DNA of 5,286 nt from the NCBI GenBank assembly GCA_947624725.1, contig CANQLP010000049.1, positions 1 to 5,286 on the forward strand, written 5' to 3'. The position numbers and the translations under genes were made by a program. How positions within the stretch are numbered: the first letter of the stretch is position 1; each line of letters starts with the position of its first letter. The notes under the pieces are model-generated. The model was not told the origin of the DNA, made no database searches, and saw only the letters and a program-made list of their open reading frames with translations. This document shows positions 1 to 5,286 of the stretch, piece by piece. This stretch comes from an uncultured Clostridia bacterium. Lineage in GTDB: Bacteria; Bacillota_A; Clostridia; TANB77; CAG-508.

Positions 1-96
1 ATTTAATCGTTTTGTTAATTCATTTTTTTCTTCAACTGTTCTATGAGTGCTTCTTCCATTTTTTTCACAACATTTCTTGCATCTATCACATCCCAT
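1..96 (-). CDS. csoR: CsoR-family metal/thiol-sensing transcriptional repressor, N-terminal part only (runs off the window)
   Basis: Only the first 32 codons are in the window. The visible protein begins MGCDRCKKCC and continues with HRTVEEKNELTKRLN, which matches the start of the helical CsoR/CstR/FrmR family fold (usual form HR-x-EEEK-x-x-L-x-x-RLNRIEGQ). Family members are small (about 85-110 residue) all-helical repressors that leave their operator on binding Cu(I) or reacting with sulfur or aldehyde species. The residues that decide the ligand lie further along and are off the edge, so copper sensing is inferred rather than seen. The N-terminal extension has four cysteines (3, 6, 9, 10). 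The ATG is supported by AGGTGAT at 104-110, seven bases upstream. A CsoR-type pseudo-palindrome inside its own promoter suggests autoregulation. Copper-export genes may follow beyond the window. Family confidence is high, ligand confidence is low. Confidence 0.82.
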   Translation of the reverse strand, partial: MGCDRCKKCCEKNGRSTHRTVEEKNELTKRLN

Positions 97-119
97 TTTT
101 CTTATCACCTCATTTGCAA

Positions 120-149
120 ATTATATACCTTAGGGGGGTGTTTTGTCAA
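120..149 (-). promoter_or_regulatory. csoR promoter, TTGACA-18-TATAAT
   Basis: On the minus strand a perfect -35 box TTGACA (144-149) is followed after 18 bases by a perfect -10 box TATAAT (120-125), placing the transcription start roughly 15-20 bases upstream of the csoR ribosome site at 104-110. Both hexamers match the vegetative sigma-A consensus at all six positions, so unrepressed expression should be strong. The 18-base spacer is almost filled by an operator-like sequence. Confidence 0.85.
125..141. promoter_or_regulatory. Probable CsoR-type operator in the promoter spacer
   Basis: Reading the plus strand, ATACCTTAGGGGGGTGT is an imperfect palindrome of the TACC-centre-GGGGT type known for CsoR/CstR operators in Bacillota, with a run of six G in an otherwise AT-rich stretch. 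It sits between the -35 and -10 boxes of csoR, where bound repressor would block RNA polymerase. The position and the identity of the downstream gene support the call. CsoR and CstR sites cannot be told apart from this alone. Confidence 0.68.
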
Positions 150-154
150 TAAAT

Positions 155-183
155 AATAAGGAACAGATAATCCGTTCCTTATT
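155..183 (-). terminator. Hairpin between the integrase remnant and csoR, probable terminator
   Basis: A perfect 10-bp stem, AATAAGGAAC (155-164) with GTTCCTTATT (174-183), encloses a 9-base loop. It lies just after the stop codon at 190-192 of the out-of-frame gene fragment and just before the csoR promoter. On the minus strand the stem is followed by ATTTATTG, which is only moderately U-rich, so termination is plausible but not textbook. It could also act weakly in the other direction. Confidence 0.5.
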
Positions 184-189
184 TATTCT

Positions 190-440
190 TTAATTATTCC
201 ACTCATATTCGGAAGATAGTCCATTTGGTATATCAGTAACACTTTTTTCTTTTAATAACATACAATCATTCATCAATCCTGAATCTAAATAGTTAATTAA
301 CCATTCTTCTTCTGAGTGTCCTTTAAATGTATATATTTCATTTTGCTTATCTTCACTTACATAACCTAAATAGCTATCTCTTTCTGTTGGACTAATTGCA
401 CAATATGGTATATATTCTCTGCCATCATAAGTGTTGTAGC
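190..440 (-). pseudogene. C-terminal fragment of an unidentified protein, fused to the integrase remnant
   Basis: In the frame one base back (-1) from the integrase frame there is an open stretch from 498 to the TAA at 190-192. Its last 79 codons, from 429 on, read like real protein: it starts YDGREYIPYCAISPTERDSY, contains YTFKGHSEEEWLINYLDSG and ends DIPNGLSSEYEWNN. There is no start codon or ribosome site at its beginning, and its upstream part overlaps genuine integrase coding sequence, so it is a headless gene end. I do not recognise the family; the aromatic and acidic composition suggests a small extracytoplasmic or cargo protein, but that is a guess. The junction with the integrase lies around 430-450; the left limit given here is approximate. 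The likeliest origin is a deletion that joined two genes of one mobile element. Confidence 0.6.
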
Positions 441-1184
441 TTTTCCACTTATATGCCTTCCATGAGTTGCACCATTTTGATTTTTCTTTAATACATTTTT
501 ATTAACTGTTAAAGTCTTATTTTCTAAATCAATATCATCCCAAGTAAGTGCAAATACTTCTGAAACTCTTAATCCAGTACAATATGCAGTCAAAAAAGCA
601 TAATAAGCTGCATGATCATTCTGAAATCTATTTAAAATCATATCTATTTCTTCTTGTGTAAATATATGTGCTGGATCTTTATCTGGCATATCATATTTTG
701 GTAATGTTACTTTTATTGCTGGATTTTCTTTTACAAAACCAACAACATCACTTGCATATTTAAAAGAACCTTTTAATACTTTTAAAATGTTATGCATAAA
801 ATTTTTTGAAAAAGCCTTTTCTACATATAAATTATTTATAAACTCTTGTAATGTAGCTGTCGATATTTGCGATAATCTGTAGAATCCAAGTTTTGGTTTT
901 ACATGATTCTTTATTATATTTGTATAAGCCTGTATTGTATGATATTTTAAATTGACATGGCAATAATTCTTTAACCAATAATCAAGAAAATCACTATATG
1001 ATATTGTTTTTGGTGTAAAAGAGTGTCCTGTTTGATTATATTCATTATATGCTTTCATTCCTTCATTATATGCTTCTGTTTTTGTTTTAAATCCTGATTT
1101 AACCCTTTGTTTTCTTTTTCCATCTACTGATGCAATTTCAAAATAGTATTGATACCCTTTTCCTCTTTTTCTTACATTGACCAT
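366..1184 (-). pseudogene. int: Truncated tyrosine recombinase (phage/ICE-type integrase)
   Basis: The gene encodes 272 residues from the ATG at 1184, chosen because AGGAGGT (1191-1197) lies six bases upstream; the longer reading from 1235 would run through a terminator. Residues about 4-50 (VRKRGKGYQYYFEIA...) form an AP2-like arm-DNA-binding domain. Residues about 62-160 form the SAM-like core-binding domain (YHTIQAYTNIIKNHVKPKLG). From about 173 the catalytic domain begins, with TGLRVSEVFALTWDDID carrying the first catalytic Arg (206). Recognisable integrase sequence stops near HGRHISGKATT (to about 251). The last 21 residues do not look like integrase, and the remaining catalytic Lys, HxxR, His/Trp and Tyr are absent, against a usual length near 380-400. 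The product cannot catalyse strand exchange, although it could still bind DNA. It lies directly downstream of secA, as an element integrated at the secA 3' end would. Confidence 0.85.
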
Positions 1185-1214
1185 AGTTTTACCTCCTAAA
1201 TAATACAATTTAGT

Positions 1215-1252
1215 AAATAAAAAAGAGTTATACATATAAATGTTTAACTCTT
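1215..1252 (-). terminator. Intrinsic terminator downstream of secA, ahead of int
   Basis: An 8-bp stem AAGAGTTA (1223-1230) with TAACTCTT (1245-1252) continues, after one mismatch, into ACAT/ATGT and a four-base loop. On the minus strand it is followed by a run of T (TTTTTTATTT counting the stem end), a typical rho-independent terminator. It lies about 160 bases past the secA stop and overlaps the region just before the int ribosome site. No T run follows it on the plus strand, so it works for minus-strand transcription. Confidence 0.7.
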
Positions 1253-1268
1253 AACTATGTCAATATAT

Positions 1269-1360
1269 TTTTGACATCCGACTTGTAATTCAGTAATATC
1301 AATGTATTCCTGCTTTTGACATCCTAATTTTTATTTTTCGCTGTCATTTGGATGTCAAAA
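1269..1360. repeat. Three copies of TTTTGACATCC (candidate integrase arm sites)
   Basis: The 11-mer TTTTGACATCC occurs exactly at 1269-1279 and 1314-1324 on the plus strand and at 1350-1360 on the minus strand. Copies one and two are direct repeats 45 bases apart. Copies two and three are inverted around a 25-base loop. Short repeats clustered between an attachment site and an integrase with an AP2-like N-terminal domain are typical of arm-type binding sites. They also contain TTGACA, so they could instead be regulator-bound promoter elements, but no convincing -10 box lies at the right distance. The repeats are certain; the role is inferred. Confidence 0.65.
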
Positions 1361-1419
1361 TGCTATTTTTTACACTATTTTTAATTTTTAGAAATCGTTG
1401 TAACTATTGATATTACTGA
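1290..1419. repeat. 14-bp inverted repeat, one arm over the ancestral secA stop
   Basis: TCAGTAATATCAAT at 1290-1303 on the plus strand is repeated exactly as its reverse complement at 1406-1419. The second arm spans the TAA (1413-1415) that would end secA without the frameshift. Nested inside is the 11-bp inverted pair at 1314-1324 and 1350-1360. On the minus-strand transcript the two could form a long stem in the secA 3' untranslated region. As DNA, the arm at the secA end is a candidate attachment core. Which role applies cannot be decided here. Confidence 0.6.
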
Positions 1420-1458
1420 TTTTTACCACAGCAATTTTTGTATTTCTTACCACTTCCG
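1413..1458 (-). other. Displaced secA C-terminal zinc-binding tail (out of frame)
   Basis: One frame away from the end of secA, the sequence reads [14 protein letters not shown] followed by TAA at 1413-1415. Directly after the in-frame CPC this gives the usual SecA tail [13 protein letters not shown], which binds zinc through CxC-x8-CC. Removing a single base from the GG at 1458-1459 (an extra C in TGC-CGG on the coding strand) restores a 918-residue SecA. This shows that the tail was functional until recently or that the base is an error. Confidence 0.9.
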
Positions 1459-4170
1459 GCATGGGCAGGCAGAGTTGCGAGATATTTTTGGTCCATCATT
1501 TACTATTGGTTGTGGTTTTGAATCACTAGAATTATTTAAATTTGGAACTTTTTCCCCAACATCTATGACACTATTATCAAATCCCTCTCCAGTAATTTTA
1601 ATATTACTTTGATGAACTAATGGTCCTTCTCTTTTTACAATATGTAATAAAAGTTTTGATACATCAATTTTTATAGATGAAATCATTTCTTCAAACATAT
1701 TTCCGCCTTCAATTCTATATTGAACTACTGGATCTTTTTGACCATAAGCACGGAGACCAATACCATTTTTTAAACTGTCCATACTATCAATATGATCCAT
1801 CCATCTTGTATCAACTACCTTTAAAATTACATATCTTTCAATACTCTTAATATCTTCTCCAATTTCTTCACATTTAGCTTTATATAAACTATCTACTTTT
1901 TCTATCAATTCTTGTAGAACTTTATCAATTTTTATTTTATCTTTATTTAGATTTTCTAAAGTTTCAACTCCAAAAGTTGTTTTTATTTCATTTATAAAAG
2001 AACTTACATTTTTTTCTTCTAGCTCACTAGAATAAGTATCAACTATCATTTGACAACTATCATGCATCATACTTATAACATATTCATGCATATCTGTTTC
2101 ATCTAGAACTTCTCTTCTTTGAGTATAAATTATTTCTCTTTGAACATTCATAACATCATCATAACTTAATACATGTTTTCTAGAACTAAAATTTCTTCCT
2201 TCAACTTTCTTTTGAGAGCTTTCAATTAATTTTGTTAATATTTTGCTATGAATTGGAGTATTTTCATCAACATTTAATTTTGCTGTCATTGAACTCATTG
2301 CATCTCCACCAAATAATTTAAGCAAATCATCATCCATTCCAAGATAAAATCTAGATTCACCTGGATCACCTTGACGTCCAGAACGACCTCTTAACTGATT
2401 ATCTATTCTTCTAGATTCATGTCTTTCAGTACCGATAATCTTAAGACCTCCAACAGCAATTACTTTATCTTTTTCTTCTTTTATTTCCTTATCATATTTT
2501 TCTTCCAATTCTTTGAACTTCTTACGAGCTGCTAAAATTTCTTGATCATCTGTTTCGTTAAACGCTGTAGCTTGTTCAATCATTTCTTCATCATATTTAT
2601 TTTTTCTCATTTCTTGTTTCGCTAAATATTCACTATTACCACCAAGCATAATATCAGTACCACGTCCAGCCATATTAGTAGCAATAGTTACACTCTTATA
2701 TTTACCAGCTTGAGCAATAATCTCAGCTTCTTTTTCATGATTTTTAGCATTCAATATTTGATGTGGAACTCCAACTTTATTTAAATATTTACTTAATTTT
2801 TCAGACTTTTCAATTGAAACTGTACCAACAAGAACTGGTTGACCTTTTTCATAAGATTCTTTAACTTCATTTGCTACAGCTTTAAATTTAGCATCTTCAG
2901 TTCTATAAATTACATCTGAATTATCAATTCTTATTAAAGGCTTATTTGTAGGAACTGAAACAACATCTAAATTATAAATTTCTTGAAATTCTGACTCTTC
3001 TGTCATAGCAGTACCAGTCATTCCAGAAAGTTTATCATACATTCTAAAATAATTTTGGAATGTAATTGTAGCTAAAGTTTTTGATTCATCAGCAATTCTA
3101 ACTCCTTCTTTTGCTTCAATAGCTTGATGTAAACCATCGTTATATCTTCTTCCATACATAATACGACCTGTAAATTCATCAACAATTAGAACTTCTCCAT
3201 CTTTTACGATATAATCTATATCTTTCTTCATAATTCCATGAGCGCGCAAAGCTTGATTTACATTATGTACTAAATCTGAATTTTCAACATCATTAAAATT
3301 ATCAATATGAAATTCTCTTTCAGCTTTTTCAATACCTTTTGCAGTTAATGTAGCGCTTTTTGCTTTTAAATCAACTATATAATCATAATTTTCATTATCT
3401 CGTTGTTCTTCCTCATTTTTAATATCATCTTCTACAATAACTTTTGAACTTAATTTTCTAACAAAACTATCAGCTTTTTTATATAAATCTGATGATTTAT
3501 TAGCTCTACCAGAAATAATAAGAGGTGTTCTAGCTTCATCAATTAAAATACTATCGATCTCATCAACAATAGCATAGTTCAAACCTCTTTGAACCATATC
3601 AAATTTATTTATAACCATATTATCACGAAGATAATCAAAACCGAATTCATTGTTTGTTCCATAAGTAACATCCGCATTATATGCTTCTTGTTTAGCCCCT
3701 TTTTCCATTCTACTTTGAACTAAACCAACTGTTAATCCTAAAAATCTATAAACTTTACCCATCCACTCACTATCTCTTTTAGCAAGGTATTCATTTACAG
3801 TAATAACATGAACTCCTTTACCAGTAAGAGCATTTAAATATACTGGTAACGTAGCAACTAATGTTTTACCTTCACCAGTTTTCATTTCAGCAATTCTACC
3901 TTGATGTAATACAATACCACCTATTAACTGAACGTCAAAATGTCTCATTCCTAAAACTCTTTTAGAAGCTTCTCTTACTACTGCAAAAGCTTCTGGTAAT
4001 ATATCATCTAAAGTTTCTCCTTTATTCAATCTTTGTTTAAACTCATCAGTTTTAGCTCTTAATTCTTTATCTGAAATTTTTGACATTTCATCTTCTAATG
4101 AATTAATTTTGTTAACTATAGGTTTAATTCTTTTTACTTCTTTTTCACTATATGATTTAAATAATCCCAT
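1447..4170 (-). CDS. secA: Preprotein translocase ATPase SecA, with frameshifted C-terminus
   Basis: SecA is the cytosolic/peripheral ATPase that drives unfolded preproteins through SecYEG; here the LPXTG protein next door would be a natural client. The 907 residues show Walker A MKTGEGKT (96-103), the DEAD-like [14 protein letters not shown] (202-214), the preprotein cross-linking domain (about 221-372), NBD2 with GTVSIEKSE (449-457), [14 protein letters not shown] (498-511) and the arginine-finger motif [11 protein letters not shown] (592-602), then scaffold and wing domains with [22 protein letters not shown] (790-811). An Asp/Glu-rich stretch near 247-262 is somewhat longer than usual. 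The protein ends [12 protein letters not shown], two residues after CPC diverge, so the zinc-binding tail that contacts SecB or the ribosome and lipids is missing. That tail is dispensable in many bacteria, so the enzyme should still work. ATG at 4170 has AAGGA (4182-4186) 11 bases upstream. Its own promoter is at 4280-4308. Confidence 0.97.
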   Translation of the reverse strand: MGLFKSYSEKEVKRIKPIVNKINSLEDEMSKISDKELRAKTDEFKQRLNKGETLDDILPEAFAVVREASKRVLGMRHFDVQLIGGIVLHQGRIAEMKTGEGKTLVATLPVYLNALTGKGVHVITVNEYLAKRDSEWMGKVYRFLGLTVGLVQSRMEKGAKQEAYNADVTYGTNNEFGFDYLRDNMVINKFDMVQRGLNYAIVDEIDSILIDEARTPLIISGRANKSSDLYKKADSFVRKLSSKVIVEDDIKNEEEQRDNENYDYIVDLKAKSATLTAKGIEKAEREFHIDNFNDVENSDLVHNVNQALRAHGIMKKDIDYIVKDGEVLIVDEFTGRIMYGRRYNDGLHQAIEAKEGVRIADESKTLATITFQNYFRMYDKLSGMTGTAMTEESEFQEIYNLDVVSVPTNKPLIRIDNSDVIYRTEDAKFKAVANEVKESYEKGQPVLVGTVSIEKSEKLSKYLNKVGVPHQILNAKNHEKEAEIIAQAGKYKSVTIATNMAGRGTDIMLGGNSEYLAKQEMRKNKYDEEMIEQATAFNETDDQEILAARKKFKELEEKYDKEIKEEKDKVIAVGGLKIIGTERHESRRIDNQLRGRSGRQGDPGESRFYLGMDDDLLKLFGGDAMSSMTAKLNVDENTPIHSKILTKLIESSQKKVEGRNFSSRKHVLSYDDVMNVQREIIYTQRREVLDETDMHEYVISMMHDSCQMIVDTYSSELEEKNVSSFINEIKTTFGVETLENLNKDKIKIDKVLQELIEKVDSLYKAKCEEIGEDIKSIERYVILKVVDTRWMDHIDSMDSLKNGIGLRAYGQKDPVVQYRIEGGNMFEEMISSIKIDVSKLLLHIVKREGPLVHQSNIKITGEGFDNSVIDVGEKVPNLNNSSDSKPQPIVNDGPKISRNSACPCRKW

Positions 4171-4196
4171 TATTTTTTCTTTCCTTGTAATATATT

Positions 4197-4231
4197 TAGG
4201 TTTTTTTATAAAGGATTTACCTATAAACCTA
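4197..4231 (-). other. Possible small hairpin in the secA leader
   Basis: TAGGTTT (4197-4203) and AAACCTA (4225-4231) can pair around a 21-base loop, 27 to 61 bases upstream of the secA start. The stem is short and AT-rich, so it may be chance. If real, it would lie just before the ribosome site and could tune translation. Confidence 0.2.
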
Positions 4232-4279
4232 TTTTTATATACTTACAACAAACAATATCTAAATATACAATTCTTTAAT

Positions 4280-4308
4280 AATATATCATCTTTTATATAA
4301 CATTTCAA
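4280..4308 (-). promoter_or_regulatory. secA promoter, TTGAAA-17-TATATT
   Basis: On the minus strand TTGAAA (4303-4308) and TATATT (4280-4285) each match the sigma-A consensus in five of six positions, with an ideal 17-base spacer (4286-4302). It lies just after a probable terminator, giving secA its own transcript with a leader of about 100 bases. Confidence 0.65.
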
Positions 4309-4317
4309 TAGTTAATT

Positions 4318-4369
4318 AAAAAAAACTCTTGGTTTCCTATTATAAAGTTATAATTTATAGCAAGAACTT
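4318..4369 (-). terminator. Probable intrinsic terminator between the surface protein gene and secA
   Basis: On the minus strand AAGTTCTTG (4361-4369) can pair with CAAGAGTTT (4323-4331), nine pairs including two G-U, followed by the rest of a run of eight T (4318-4325). The 29-base interior can itself fold (CTATAAA with TTTATAATAG). The large loop and wobble pairs lower confidence, but the T run and its place between the upstream gene and the secA promoter fit. Confidence 0.45.
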
Positions 4370-4377
4370 AATCATAG

Positions 4378-4483
4378 CTTTTGTAACGCGCAGAGCGCAC
4401 ATAGGGACAAGAAAGATATGCAATTTTATAAAAAGCACATCTTTTCTGTTCCCTACGTGCGTCCTCCATTAAAATAACAAAAG
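4378..4483. repeat. Large imperfect palindrome, possible REP/MITE-like element
   Basis: Left arm 4396-4421 (starting CGCACATAGGGACAAGAAAG) pairs with right arm 4435-4461 (ending GTTCCCTACGTGCG) over about 23 base pairs with a few mismatches and single-base bulges, around a 13-base AT-rich loop. Further out CTTTTGT (4378-4384) pairs with ACAAAAG (4477-4483). The arms are clearly more GC-rich than the flanks. There is no T run after the stem, so it is not a plain terminator. The AGGGAC/GTTCCCT core resembles dispersed palindromes I associate with clostridial genomes and IS200-like (RAYT) transposases, but that link is from memory and not shown here. The outer arm ends three bases past the stop codon of the surface protein gene. 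Confidence 0.6.
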
Positions 4484-4485
4484 TT

Positions 4486-5286
4486 TTATATTCTCTTATA
4501 TTTCATATAAGTTAATATTGCAAAAATTGATAATATAATAATCACAGGTAGTAAAATTATACTTATCATTCCTGTTTTTGGTAAAGGCCCTTTTGACATA
4601 TTAACATTATTAATACTGTTATTATTTGTATTTTCATTATAATTATTGCTTAAGTTATTACTTGTATTACCAATTATGTTATTACTTGAATTGTTGCTTA
4701 TTTTATTACTTGAGTTATTACTTGTATTATTGCTTGGATTGTTGCTCATTTTATTACTTGAGTTATTACTTGTATTATTGCTTGAATTATTACTCATGTT
4801 ATTACTTGAGTTATCACTTGTATTATTGTTTGAATTATTACTCATGTTATTACTTAAGTTATCACTTGTATTATTGTTTGAATTATTACTCATGTTATTA
4901 CTTGAGTTATCACTTGTATTATTGCTTGAATTATTACTCATGTTATCACTTGTATTATTGTTTGGATTATTACTCATGTTATTACTTGAGTTATCACTTG
5001 TATTATTGTTTGAATTATTATTAACATTTTCGTTATTATCCTTTTTTACTACATTTATTGGTTGCTCTATTGTATATGTTTCTCCTTCTTCTGTATATTT
5101 TATTGTTACACTTGTTTGTCCTTCTTGTAAGTTCATTCCATTTACTATCTCATAATCTTCAACATATTTTTCACTATTATCATTATATATAGCTCTTATT
5201 AATAAACCATCACTTTCAAAATCTTGCCCTTCTATATATTCTGTTTTATTGACTTGTTTTATTATCTCCAATTTTTCCAATACTTT
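4486..5286 (-). CDS. LPXTG cell-wall anchored surface protein with Big_3-like domain and Asn/Ser repeat stalk (5' end off the window)
   Basis: The reading frame is open to the window edge, so the N-terminus and signal peptide are missing; the TTG at 5278-5280 lies mid-domain and is not a credible start. Of 266 visible residues, about 4-80 (LEIIKQVNKTEYIEGQDF...GLLIRAIYNDNSEKYV...VTIKYTEEGETYTIEQPINVV) match a bacterial Ig-like group 3 (Big_3) domain. Residues about 82-230 are almost entirely Asn, Ser, Thr and Asp in 16-residue repeats, a flexible wall-spanning stalk. The end is LPKTG (235-239), a hydrophobic segment and a short basic tail (KYKRI), the sorting signal that sortase cleaves between Thr and Gly to link the protein to peptidoglycan. 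It should be exported by the Sec pathway. The binding function would be in the unseen N-terminal part. The gene ends just before a palindrome and terminator. Confidence 0.88.
   Translation of the reverse strand, partial: KVLEKLEIIKQVNKTEYIEGQDFESDGLLIRAIYNDNSEKYVEDYEIVNGMNLQEGQTSVTIKYTEEGETYTIEQPINVVKKDNNENVNNNSNNNTSDNSSNNMSNNPNNNTSDNMSNNSSNNTSDNSSNNMSNNSNNNTSDNLSNNMSNNSNNNTSDNSSNNMSNNSSNNTSNNSSNKMSNNPSNNTSNNSSNKISNNSSNNIIGNTSNNLSNNYNENTNNNSINNVNMSKGPLPKTGMISIILLPVIIILSIFAILTYMKYKRI
4645..5016 (-). repeat. 48-bp tandem repeats encoding the Asn/Ser stalk
   Basis: Eight consecutive units encode variants of NSNNNTSDNSSNNMSN (16 residues, 48 bases). The second unit from the N-terminal side is only 12 residues (NPNNNTSDNMSN), a clean 12-base loss, and the last one or two are degenerate. 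Identity is highest in the first five units and falls toward the LPKTG end. This is the pattern left by replication slippage, so copy number is likely to differ between strains. The repeats lack stop codons in other frames and so create long spurious open frames on the plus strand. Confidence 0.88.

Noticed and set aside
229..241. Partial match to the secA-end repeat (TTACTGAT) as the far attachment site
   Set aside because: Only eight bases match and they lie inside the coding-like fragment, so chance is the simpler explanation.
1200..1205. TATTAT as a -10 box for int
   Set aside because: Transcription would start within the ribosome site and there is no matching -35 box.
1185..1235. Upstream ATG giving an 18-residue longer integrase
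   Set aside because: The extension runs across a terminator hairpin and lacks a ribosome site, whereas the ATG at 1184 has AGGAGGT at ideal spacing.
1269..1360. CRISPR array
   Set aside because: Repeats are only 11 bases, three copies, mixed orientation and irregular spacing.
4109..4300. 63-codon plus-strand open frame over the secA start and leader
   Set aside because: It lies antisense to the secA start, leader and promoter, has no ribosome site, and its hydrophobic content follows from AT-rich sequence.
4339..4344. TATAAT as the secA -10 box
   Set aside because: It has no acceptable -35 at 16-18 bases and lies inside the probable terminator; the pair at 4280-4308 is a better match on both boxes and spacing.
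4626..5155. Long plus-strand open frames rich in Leu or Tyr/Cys opposite the surface protein gene
   Set aside because: They are the complement of the Asn/Ser codon repeats, which contain no stops in several frames. Their extreme composition and lack of a ribosome site show they are not genes.

Overview
The window is AT-rich DNA from a low-GC Gram-positive bacterium (Bacillota; clostridial or related gut lineage is likely, genus not resolvable). The evidence is a Firmicutes-type SecA with a zinc-binding tail, an LPXTG cell-wall anchored protein, a CsoR-type regulator start, strong AGGAGG-like ribosome sites and TGG-encoded tryptophans (standard code). Every supported gene is on the minus strand, so transcription runs from high to low coordinates.

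Layout in the direction of transcription. From 5286 to 4486 is the 3' part of a surface protein gene: a Big_3-like Ig fold, a long Asn/Ser repeat stalk made of 48-bp tandem units, and an LPKTG sorting signal. From 4483 to 4171 is a non-coding stretch holding a large imperfect palindrome, a probable intrinsic terminator, a good vegetative promoter and the leader of secA. From 4170 to 1447 is secA, complete except that one extra base at the last few codons throws the conserved zinc-binding tail out of frame; the intact tail can still be read in another frame down to 1413. From 1413 to 1185 is a non-coding stretch with a 14-bp inverted repeat that overlaps the original secA stop, three copies of an 11-bp repeat, and a terminator. 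From 1184 to 366 is a truncated tyrosine integrase gene that keeps its arm-binding and core-binding domains but only the first catalytic arginine. Its 3' end is fused out of frame to the C-terminal part of an unrelated protein (to 190). From 183 to 1 is a hairpin, then a canonical promoter with a CsoR-type operator in its spacer, and the first 32 codons of a CsoR-family repressor.

Interpretation: the segment between secA and csoR looks like the scar of an integrative element. It carries an integrase, clustered short repeats that could be its arm-type sites, and a repeat touching the secA stop. An internal deletion has joined the integrase to another gene. I see no complete new system. The points most worth checking are the secA frameshift, the possible attachment site at the secA 3' end, and the large palindrome upstream of secA.
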